The notes beneath the pieces are model-generated. The model made no database searches, was not told the origin of the DNA, and saw only the letters and a program-made list of their open reading frames with translations. Of a stretch of 64,000 bases of DNA, positions 8,583 to 15,565 are shown one piece after another (within the stretch, counting starts at the first letter, position 1; each line of letters begins with the position of its first letter). The stretch is from Natrialbaceae archaeon AArc-T1-2 (GTDB lineage Archaea > Halobacteriota > Halobacteria > Halobacteriales > Natrialbaceae). Location: the NCBI RefSeq assembly GCF_030273315.1, contig NZ_CP127174.1, forward strand, positions 124,001-188,000. Reading direction: 5' to 3'. Both the position numbers and the translations under genes were made by a program.

Positions 8583-10013
8583 TTATCCGAGGCTACCCTC
8601 CATCTCGAGTTCGATGAGGCGGTTGAGTTCGACCGCGTATTCGATCGGCAGTTCCTCCGTGATCGGCTCGATGAAGCCGGCGACGATCATCTTCTTGGCG
8701 TCGTCGTCGTCCAGTCCACGCGACTGCAGGTAGAAGATATCCTCGTCGCCGATTTTCCCAACTGTGGCCTCGTGGGCGACATCGACTTTCGACTCCTCGA
8801 TCTCCATGTACGGCATCGTGTCCGACGTCGACTCGTTGTCGAACATCAAGGCGTCACACTCCACCGCAGTCGAGGAGTTCTCGGCACCGTCGGCGATGTG
8901 GACGAGGCCACGGTAGTTGGTGCGGCCGCCGTCTTTCGCGATCGATTTGGACTCGATCGTCGACTTCGTGTCGGGCGCGTTGTGGTAGACCTTCGCACCG
9001 GTGTCGATGTCCTGACCCTCGCCGGCGAAGGCGATGGTGATGTGGGTGTCGGTCGCGCCCCGCCCTTTGAGGATCGAACACGGGTAGAGCATGGTGGCTT
9101 TCGAGCCCATGCTGCCCGAGATCCACTCCATCGTGCCGTTCTCCTCGACGATGGCGCGTTTGGTGTTGAGGTTGAACGTGTTCTTCGACCAGTTCTGGAC
9201 CGTCGAGTACTGGACGTGGGCGTCTTCTTTGACGAAGACTTCCACGCCACCGCTGTGGAGGTTGTGGGCACCGTACTTCGGTGCGGAACAGCCCTCGATG
9301 TAGTGCACTTCCGAGCCGGGTTCGGCCACGATGAGCGTGTGCTCGAACTGGCCCATCCCCTCGGAGTTCATCCGGAAGTACGCCTGGACGGGCATCTCGA
9401 CGGTGACGTCCTCTGGGACGTAAACGAACGAGCCGCCCGACCAGACCGCACCGTGGAGTGCGGCGAACTTGTTGTCGCTCGGGGGCACGCACGTCGTCAT
9501 GAAGTGTTCTCTGACGAGGTCGGGGTGTTCCTGGACCGCGCGGTCCATGTTCATGAAGACGACACCCTTCTCCTCCCACTGATCTTGCATGTTCTGGTAG
9601 ACGACCTCGGACTCGTACTGTGCGCCGACACCGGAGAGGGCGTTCTTCTCGGCTTCCGGGATGCCCAGCTTGTCGAAGGTGTCTTTGATCTCGTCGGGCA
9701 GCTCCGTCCAGTCGTCGACGCCTTCGCGCTCGTCGACGTCGGGGCGGATGTAGGGAACGATCTCTTCGACGTCGAGCTCGGAGAGATCCGGCTGGCCGGG
9801 CCAGTCCGTCGGCATCGGCATGTTCTGGTACTGCTCGAGGGCGCGAAGCCGTCGCTCGAGCATCCAGTCGGGCTCGTCTTTGTCCTCGGAGATCATGCGG
9901 ATGACCTCCTCTGTCAGTCCTTTCTCGGACTTGACGGCGGCGTTCTGTTCTTTCTTGAACTCGAAGCGCGCCTCGGTGTCTGTCTCTTTGAGGTGATCTT
10001 GTTCGGAACTCAT
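8583..10013 (-). CDS. sufB: SufB, Fe-S cluster scaffold
   Basis: A 476-residue SufB. Family hallmarks are visible: VFMNMDRAVQEHPDLV, the ALHGAVWSGGSFVYVP segment, EGCSAP with its cysteine, and the C-terminal VAHEATVGKIGDEDIFYLQSRG. It is the main scaffold on which the Fe-S cluster is assembled, acting with SufC and SufD. The gene sits 61 bp downstream of sufC and one base upstream of sufD. Confidence 0.95.
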   Translation of the reverse strand: MSSEQDHLKETDTEARFEFKKEQNAAVKSEKGLTEEVIRMISEDKDEPDWMLERRLRALEQYQNMPMPTDWPGQPDLSELDVEEIVPYIRPDVDEREGVDDWTELPDEIKDTFDKLGIPEAEKNALSGVGAQYESEVVYQNMQDQWEEKGVVFMNMDRAVQEHPDLVREHFMTTCVPPSDNKFAALHGAVWSGGSFVYVPEDVTVEMPVQAYFRMNSEGMGQFEHTLIVAEPGSEVHYIEGCSAPKYGAHNLHSGGVEVFVKEDAHVQYSTVQNWSKNTFNLNTKRAIVEENGTMEWISGSMGSKATMLYPCSILKGRGATDTHITIAFAGEGQDIDTGAKVYHNAPDTKSTIESKSIAKDGGRTNYRGLVHIADGAENSSTAVECDALMFDNESTSDTMPYMEIEESKVDVAHEATVGKIGDEDIFYLQSRGLDDDDAKKMIVAGFIEPITEELPIEYAVELNRLIELEMEGSLG

Positions 10014-10074
10014 GATGTTTCGTTATTCTGGTTTACGGCTGTAGGGTCTTTAGGGTTTGTCTAGCCGAATGCAG

Positions 10075-10986
10075 TTACGCGGTCTCGTAGACCTCTTCGC
10101 GCACCCAGTCGTATCCTTTCTCCTCGAGTTCTTCGGCGAGTTTGGCGTCGCCGCTTTTGACGACCTGTCCGTCGAGCATGATGTGGACGCGATCGGGCTC
10201 GACGTAGTCGAGGATGCGCTGGTAGTGGGTGATCTGGAGAATGCCGGTCCCCTGCTCGTCGCGAAGGGCGTTGATGCCGTTGGAGACGTCCTGCAGGCGA
10301 TCGATGTCCAGCCCGGAGTCGATCTCGTCGAGGACGGCAACCGACGGTTCGAGGATGGCTGCCTGGAGCACCTCGTTCTGTTTTTTCTCCCCACCGGAGA
10401 AGCCAGCGTTGAGGTACCGGCGGGCGAACTTCTCGTCCATGTCGAGCTGTTCCATCTTTGCTGTGAGGATCTCCTGGAACGTGGCGACGTCGATCTCGCC
10501 TTCGTCTTCGGGACCTTCCATCGGCGAGGTCTCGAAGCCGGCGTCTTCCGCTTCGGCTTCGTCGTCTTCGTCGTCTTCCTCGAACAGCTCCTCGCGCTCT
10601 TCGAGTTTGGCGTTCAGGGCCGTCCGGAGGAAGTTAGACATCGTGACCCCTTCGATCTCGGCAGGGTACTGGAAGCCGAGGAAGATGCCGAGTGCGGCCC
10701 GTTCGTTCGGTTCGAGCTCGAGCAGATTCCAGGTCCGCTGGTCCTCGTCGATCTCGACCTCGTCACCGAATTCGTCTTCCTCGAGGTGGAGCAAGACTTC
10801 CCCATCGGTGACGTCGTAGGCCGGGTGGCCGGCGACGACTTTCGCCGTCGTCGACTTCCCGGAGCCATTCGGTCCCATCAGGGCGTGGATCTCACCCGAC
10901 TCGACCTCGAGGTCGAGTCCGCGAAGTATCTTCTCGTCGCCGTCTGCTACTTCTGCGTGTACGTTGTTGAGTTCAAGGCGTGCCAT
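10075..10986 (-). CDS. sufC: SufC, Fe-S assembly ATPase
   Basis: A 303-residue ABC-type ATPase that powers the SufBCD complex. Walker A GPNGSGKST is near residue 40, the signature is FSGGEKK, and Walker B ends in LDEIDSGLDID. It is longer than bacterial SufC (about 250) because of a very acidic insert of roughly 40 residues (from EEREELFEEDD to EDEGEID), a haloarchaeal adaptation as far as I recall. It is the first gene of the suf operon, with a 480-base intergenic region upstream. Confidence 0.96.
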   Translation of the reverse strand: MARLELNNVHAEVADGDEKILRGLDLEVESGEIHALMGPNGSGKSTTAKVVAGHPAYDVTDGEVLLHLEEDEFGDEVEIDEDQRTWNLLELEPNERAALGIFLGFQYPAEIEGVTMSNFLRTALNAKLEEREELFEEDDEDDEAEAEDAGFETSPMEGPEDEGEIDVATFQEILTAKMEQLDMDEKFARRYLNAGFSGGEKKQNEVLQAAILEPSVAVLDEIDSGLDIDRLQDVSNGINALRDEQGTGILQITHYQRILDYVEPDRVHIMLDGQVVKSGDAKLAEELEEKGYDWVREEVYETA

Positions 10987-11468
10987 AAATTCGATTACCT
11001 CTATCGTTCACATCGAGGGCCGTGAGACTCATAACGGTTTCGTATCCCGTTGTGCTTGCTAACGACAGAGAAAAATCGATTCCAATATGAGAAACTCTTA
11101 TTCTTATATTGTGAACAACAGTTGTCCAGCTCACCAGCTCTCGTGGTTCGTATCAGTACTGATACCCGGTTAGTGACTGTCCCTAATGCCCGTATTCGCC
11201 ATCTTCCTACTTCCTTATCTATGGAACTTATCCTCTGGAGCATTTGTTAACCATTTCTGGTTACTCTTGCGGTCGACAGACCGGAAACGAGAGAAAACCG
11301 AATCAAACCGCCGTTCTCGACACCAGAGAGCGGCATCTGTTTCCCATCGCAGGGCTCGCTCTCGAGGTCGGCGATCTCGTTCGAGCCTGTATCGATATAT
11401 TTTGTATAGCCACATATGATATATCAGTCGCGAAGCGGACGGTCGAGTCCGTGTCGACCCTCCGGTCA
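10987..11468. other. Intergenic region upstream of sufC, AT-rich
   Basis: No convincing gene is seen in these 482 bases. They lie between the suf operon start and the end of a recombinase gene on the same strand. The part from 11060 to 11250 is markedly AT-rich. It holds a perfect 16-base palindrome at 11150-11165, and a second AT-rich imperfect dyad (GATATATTTTG...CATATGATATATC) near 11394-11428. A TATA-like ATAACGG (plus strand, 11031-11037) could serve sufC with a short leader. Confidence 0.6.
11150..11165. promoter_or_regulatory. Perfect 16-bp palindrome, possible operator
   Basis: GTATCAGTACTGATAC reads the same on both strands. It lies 164 bases upstream of the sufC start in otherwise AT-rich intergenic DNA. 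It could be the binding site of a dimeric regulator; this is inference from symmetry alone. Confidence 0.45.
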
Positions 11469-12515
11469 TCACTCTCGGAGCAACGAATACACGTGGCGTT
11501 CGTAGACGGTTCGGACCCGATCACCCCAGTTGTGGGTGTAGGTGTCGATGACGTCGCTTGCGACGTCGCCGCGGAGATACTTGACGATCCCGCGCTCGCC
11601 CGTTCGATCCCGCAGATGCGTCGTAAAGAAGTGCCGAAAGTAATGAGGTGTCACGTTCTCTGTCGCTCCGCCGCCGGTTCGATACCAGCCGTGTCGGCTC
11701 GCGTGACGTCGGACGACGTATCGAACCTCGGACGGCTGCAAACGCGTTCCCCACGATTCGCCAGTGTCGAGAAAGAGCGGCTCGGCCGGTGACACCGGAT
11801 CGGGACGGACCGCCAGCCACTCACAAAGCGTCCGCCGCAGTTCGTCGTCGACTGGTATGACCGTCGATCGTTTTCGCTTGTTCGAGGCCGTCCGACGTTC
11901 CCCGTTTATCGTTGTGCCGCGTGCCGGCTCGTCGCCGACGTACAGCGACTGGGGTCGCCCCTCGAGTTCGGCCCGCGGATCGGACTCGAACGTCAGGCCC
12001 TCGAACGAGACGTTGAGATCCCGCCTGTCGAGATTACACAGCTCACCGACGCGCATCCCCGTCTTGAGCAGCGTGACGACGACGGCGCGCTCGAGGGGAT
12101 GGCCGATGGTCGCGACGAACGTTCGCATCTCCGCGACGGAAAGCTCCCGTCGCGTCGGATCGGTATCGATCGATTCGTCCATCTCCTCGACGACGAGCGC
12201 CATCGGGTTCGACTCGAAGACGCCGATTTGGACCATGTAGTCATAAAAGCGGTGAACGTAAGAGGCATACGTTGCGACCGTACTCTCGGCGTGGTCGCCA
12301 CGCAAGGAGTGAACCCAGGCCATACAGTCCCGACGTCCGACGTCAGCGGGCACGACGGTTCCACCCCCACGCTCGTGAAGAAACGTCTCGAACGATCTGA
12401 GGACGCGCTCGTATGCCTCGACTGTCCGGTCGCTACGGCCGTGGTAGCGCTGGTCTTCGAGGAAGTATCCGATCGGGTCGTCGGTCGCGTCGTCCGACCT
12501 GGTGTCACTCGCCAT
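11469..12515 (-). CDS. Tyrosine recombinase/integrase, XerC/D-like
   Basis: A 348-residue site-specific recombinase. The N-terminal SAM-like core-binding domain spans about residues 15-110; the catalytic domain follows with R155 (TGMRVGEL), H291-x-x-R294 (TPHYFRHFF) and the nucleophile Y326 (DVIDTYTHNW). The usual GH before the tyrosine is RGD here, so the second histidine is missing. ATG 12515 is chosen over GTG 12545; it overlaps the stop of the upstream small gene by 11 bases, so the pair is coupled. No transposon ends or att sites are visible. Confidence 0.85.
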   Translation of the reverse strand: MASDTRSDDATDDPIGYFLEDQRYHGRSDRTVEAYERVLRSFETFLHERGGGTVVPADVGRRDCMAWVHSLRGDHAESTVATYASYVHRFYDYMVQIGVFESNPMALVVEEMDESIDTDPTRRELSVAEMRTFVATIGHPLERAVVVTLLKTGMRVGELCNLDRRDLNVSFEGLTFESDPRAELEGRPQSLYVGDEPARGTTINGERRTASNKRKRSTVIPVDDELRRTLCEWLAVRPDPVSPAEPLFLDTGESWGTRLQPSEVRYVVRRHASRHGWYRTGGGATENVTPHYFRHFFTTHLRDRTGERGIVKYLRGDVASDVIDTYTHNWGDRVRTVYERHVYSLLRE

Positions 12516-12909
12516 CCGACTCACCACCGACGACCGTGTATCCACCGTGGCGACCGCTGTATCGAACCCGGTTTCGTGCCTGGAGCTCCTCGAGCGTGTC
12601 GTCCAATCGAGACTCGACGTCGTTTGTCACTGCTTCGAGCAGTTCCTCCCAGGAGTACGTCTCATCCGAGAGTAACTCGAGAACCTGCGTCTCGAGGCCG
12701 TCACCCCTAGGGGGAACGTCCTCAGAGTTGGACTCCTCGGCACTGGCGTCGGCCGGTTCGAACCCGCGTCGTCCCGCTTGTACCATCGTCCGAACGAACT
12801 CGCTTTGGCTCATCTCGAGTTCGTCGGCGTGGTGTTTCCACTCCGCTTTCTGGTAGGCAGGGACGTACGTCTTGACAGTTGACTTGGATGTGTCACGCGG
12901 CTCGTCCAT
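12505..12909 (-). CDS. RHH/winged-helix partner of the recombinase (DUF5805-like)
   Basis: A 134-residue protein resembling, from memory, the haloarchaeal family DUF5805. The first 45 residues (STVKTYVPAYQKAEWKHHA, then ELEMSQSEFVRTMVQAG) look like a ribbon-helix-helix DNA-binding unit. After an acidic linker, residues 70-130 (TQVLELLSDE, then DTLEELQARNRVRY and a GGYTVV wing) look like a winged helix. It overlaps the recombinase start by 11 bases, so it likely helps or controls the recombinase. The same layout recurs at 61073-62852. Confidence 0.75.
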   Translation of the reverse strand: MDEPRDTSKSTVKTYVPAYQKAEWKHHADELEMSQSEFVRTMVQAGRRGFEPADASAEESNSEDVPPRGDGLETQVLELLSDETYSWEELLEAVTNDVESRLDDTLEELQARNRVRYSGRHGGYTVVGGESDGE

Positions 12910-13162
12910 ACCGAACGTCTCTCATTGCGTGACCTTCAGTGTATCCCCTCATTCAGGATAAGAATTTTTATCCATTCTGCAGGGTACACTTCTGATGAGA
13001 TAATAGTGCTTCAAATCAACATTCCATCGTCTCTAGTACTGCCAATTCGGATATTATACATACAGGGATAGTCCCGCAGATCGATATCTATATCTGGTGG
13101 TGAGGTAGGTAACATACAGCCGACGTCGGTTGATGTCACAGTCCGGCGTCGGACAGTCCGGC

Positions 13163-13573
13163 TCACGAAACGATATCGAGCGTGAACGGGTACTCGTACA
13201 CCTCGTCATTGCTCGCTCGGATGATTGCGATAATAATCAGGACGAACCACGCAAGCGCTAGAATCGGAAGCAAGACCAATCCGATGACGACGACGATAGA
13301 TACTGCGGCGACGAACAACAGGATCGTCCACGTAATCTGGAAGTTCAGCGCTTGTTTTCCGTTTTCGTCGACAAACCGGCTTTCGTCTTTCTTGATAGCC
13401 CAGACGAGAAGCGGTCCCAGAACGTTACCAAAGGGGATGAGAAATCCCGCGAACGCCGCCGCGTGGGTGAGAATGCCCCACGTCCGATCGTCACTAGTTA
13501 CGTCGTACTCGAGTGTCGTCCTATCGCCGATCGTCTCGTGTGGTTCATCCCTGCCGTCCGGGTCTGTTCCCAT
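13163..13573 (-). CDS. DUF4870 family membrane protein
   Basis: A 136-residue membrane protein of the DUF4870 type. The N-terminus is polar; the core has the family features WGILTHAAAFAGFLIPFGN, then GPLLVWAIKKDES, then ENGKQALNFQITW, followed by two long hydrophobic helices. These proteins have three to four membrane spans and unknown function. The ATG at 13573 is chosen because the upstream extension to 13633 is not like the family. It seems to stand alone, with a 250-base gap on its 3' side (12910-13162). Confidence 0.85.
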   Translation of the reverse strand: MGTDPDGRDEPHETIGDRTTLEYDVTSDDRTWGILTHAAAFAGFLIPFGNVLGPLLVWAIKKDESRFVDENGKQALNFQITWTILLFVAAVSIVVVIGLVLLPILALAWFVLIIIAIIRASNDEVYEYPFTLDIVS

Positions 13574-13658
13574 ATCCGGTGGCTCGTTCGCCCGGTACAA
13601 AAACCCGGTCGAAGCGACACGAAGGAACGTCACAGGTACAGTGGTTTCGAAACCGTTG

Positions 13659-13773
13659 TGATACTGTCGGTCATGGACCGGTGAACTGGTGTCCGGTTGA
13701 TCCGGCCGTTGAACGTGTGTCTGGCCGTTCTGTCACCAGCCGTGTTCACATAGTTATGACCGACAGTATGAAC
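13659..13773 (+). repeat. TGATAC...GTATGAAC palindromic element (copy 3)
   Basis: The outer arms ATACTGTCGGTCAT (13661-13674) and ATGACCGACAGTAT (13756-13769) are perfect 14-base inverted repeats, and the right end reads AGTATGAAC as in copies 2 and 5. The inside is an imperfect palindrome (GTGAAC and TGGTG on the left against CACCAG and GTTCAC on the right). The first 64 bases match copy 4 at 55 positions by my count. Confidence 0.8.
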
Positions 13774-14066
13774 GTCGGCGTTTCGATCCAGAAGCGTCGC
13801 CCTGCTCGGCCTGACGACCTCAACGAGGATGGGGGCTTTCTGGTTCCAAGATGTTTACAGAAACTGAATCGGTTCCCGTAAGGAATCCAGTCTCCGCAGG
13901 CGTCGGTTCGGGATGAACCATCTACTTCTGCGAGAGCTTTCATTACTCGATTCCTCGGAGAAATCGGGGTTTCGACGGCAGTCCGTCGGGGTCGTGGACG
14001 TACTTCTGGATCACACGTCGGTCCCGACACACGTCTCGGGATTCCCGGGCTTGGCGGTGTGTCGTT

Positions 14067-14175
14067 CTCATACTGTCGATCATGAACCGGTGACGTGGCG
14101 TCCGGGTGAGCCGGCCGGTGAACGTCTGTCTGGTGTCGCTCGTCGCGTTCACGTCTGTATGACCGATAGTATCAG
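14067..14175 (-). repeat. Palindromic element related to copy 3 (copy 4)
   Basis: The left arm is CATACTGTCGATCATG and the right arm TATGACCGATAGTATCAG. The CTGATAC end is on the right here, so the element can be read as inverted, though its interior aligns directly with copy 3. Arms are less perfect than those of copy 3, with two mismatches in the outer 14 bases. Confidence 0.75.
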
Positions 14176-14201
14176 TTTCGAGTCCCGAGATAGCGAAACG
14201 C

Positions 14202-14478
14202 TCACCCGCGTTCCTGCTTCGTGACGACCTCTTTGATCGTCGCGTTGTTGGGAATCTCGCATGAGGTTATCACCGATCTTTGAACGAAGGAGTCCAGTCC
14301 AGGCCCGAACGAGCCTCTGCGTCGGTGAAAACTGGTTGATCGCCCCGCCCGGACGAGCTACGTACGTTCGATAGTATTCGATTGGCAAGGTGTCTGCGTT
14401 CTTGACCGTCCGTTTCTGAACACGTATATCACATACTGCTATATAGAATCTTGGCGTCGCTGTTCGGTTCCGCAGTGA
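14202..14478 (-). pseudogene. Possible remnant of an unidentified gene
   Basis: The minus strand reads ADTLPIEYYRTYVARP, then GLLRSKIGDNLM, in one frame and continues after a +/-1 shift as EIPNNATIKEVVTKQERG and a stop at 14202-14204. The wording looks protein-like, has no start codon and needs a frameshift. I cannot name the family. It could also be chance open frame. Confidence 0.3.
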
Positions 14479-14588
14479 TCACTCTCGCAGGAACGCCGGA
14501 TCGAAGCCTCGCGCGGTGCCCACCACCGTCGTTGTCGATGAATCTTTGCCCGCTGTCGCGAGGTATCCACCCAGCCGGCCCGTCCCGA

Positions 14589-15512
14589 TCACTCGAGAGC
14601 CAGTGCCGTTTCCGCTTTGCCGTCGGCGAGAAGCGACCTGACGCTCTCGACGGTAGCCGTTCGTTCGGCCGTGTTCTCCATCAGAACGGTCTCACTGGGA
14701 AAGAGCCGGTCGCCAAGAAGGAGCCCGTGTTCACGCGCCGTCGAACCGGTGACCGTCAGGTAGACGCCAAGTCCCGTCTCCGCGATCGCAGCTTCCTCCT
14801 CGACGCCCGTCGACGGGTACTGAAACGTCACGTTCTCGAGCGTCTTCGCTCCGAGCACGGCCTGAACGAGACGCTCGTACCGGGGAACGATACACAGCGG
14901 GCCGGCGTAGGACTCGAGGAAGTCCCGATCGATCGCCTCCGAGGGCGGAGCGACCTCGGGCGTCGCCATCAGCGTGTGATAGACCGTATCCCCGAGCCCG
15001 GTCACGACGCGGACGTCCGTCTCGACCGGATCGATCCGCGCGTTGAGGTCGGCGATTCGATCCAGCGGTTCAGGACGGAGTTCGACGACCTCCTCGAGAA
15101 TCAGATCGGCGCTGTCGAACGCGAGCGCGAACTCGTGGGTGCGCAACGCACGGAACGGTTCCTCCCGTCCAACGAGTTGGAGGTCGATGTCGTCGGGGAC
15201 GCTGTCGACGTCCTCGAGCGGGATCGTCACGCTGTCGAAGACGATCCGTCGGGGTTTGCCGGCGCGATCGTCCCGGAGGAGGGTGTACTCCGGTGCTGTC
15301 GGATCGTCGACGGTGCTGTAGTCGGCGAGACGGGTATAGACGCTCCCGTTCACCGGGTCGACGTCGCCTTTCGTGACCGCTTTCTCGTGTCGCAGCGTCG
15401 AGATGACGTCATCCGCAAGTGCAGACACGTCGAGTCGGCGCGCGAGGCGGTCGAGTACGGACTCGAGAGGACGGCCCTTCCGCGGGACGGCTACCGGAAT
15501 CGTCTCGCCCAT
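14589..15512 (-). CDS. HisG-like protein (ATP phosphoribosyltransferase paralogue)
   Basis: A 307-residue protein that resembles ATP phosphoribosyltransferase HisG but is not a normal one. The start (IPVAVPRKGRPLESVLDRL) matches the HisG opening IAVPNKGR. Near residues 237-275 the stretch STGVEEEAAIAETGLGVYL, then TVTGSTAREHGL, matches the HisG PRPP-binding region with its D-x-x-x-TGxTLRxNGL motif, and ETVLMENTA matches the following ESSAVLIAN strand. The acidic residue before TGST is replaced. No histidine genes are nearby. Role unknown; a PRPP- or nucleotide-binding enzyme or regulator is plausible. Confidence 0.6.
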   Translation of the reverse strand: MGETIPVAVPRKGRPLESVLDRLARRLDVSALADDVISTLRHEKAVTKGDVDPVNGSVYTRLADYSTVDDPTAPEYTLLRDDRAGKPRRIVFDSVTIPLEDVDSVPDDIDLQLVGREEPFRALRTHEFALAFDSADLILEEVVELRPEPLDRIADLNARIDPVETDVRVVTGLGDTVYHTLMATPEVAPPSEAIDRDFLESYAGPLCIVPRYERLVQAVLGAKTLENVTFQYPSTGVEEEAAIAETGLGVYLTVTGSTAREHGLLLGDRLFPSETVLMENTAERTATVESVRSLLADGKAETALALE

Positions 15513-15565
15513 CGATCGAAAATCGACTACGTACGCGTAAACGGGTTACGTTTCGACGCTCCGTC

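Larger units (their letters stand above)
13574..14588. other. About 1 kb without an intact gene; holds two repeats and a gene remnant
   Basis: No complete gene can be supported between the DUF4870 gene and the HisG-like gene. The stretch holds two related palindromic elements (13659-13773 and 14067-14175) and a possible decayed minus-strand reading frame at 14202-14478. The roughly 290 bases between the two elements show nothing recognisable. It looks like a place where sequences accumulate and decay. Confidence 0.65.

Noticed and set aside
11050-11250. 66-codon plus-strand frame upstream of sufC
   Set aside because: AT-rich composition, cysteine and leucine-rich wording without domain likeness, and overlap with the palindrome argue against a gene.
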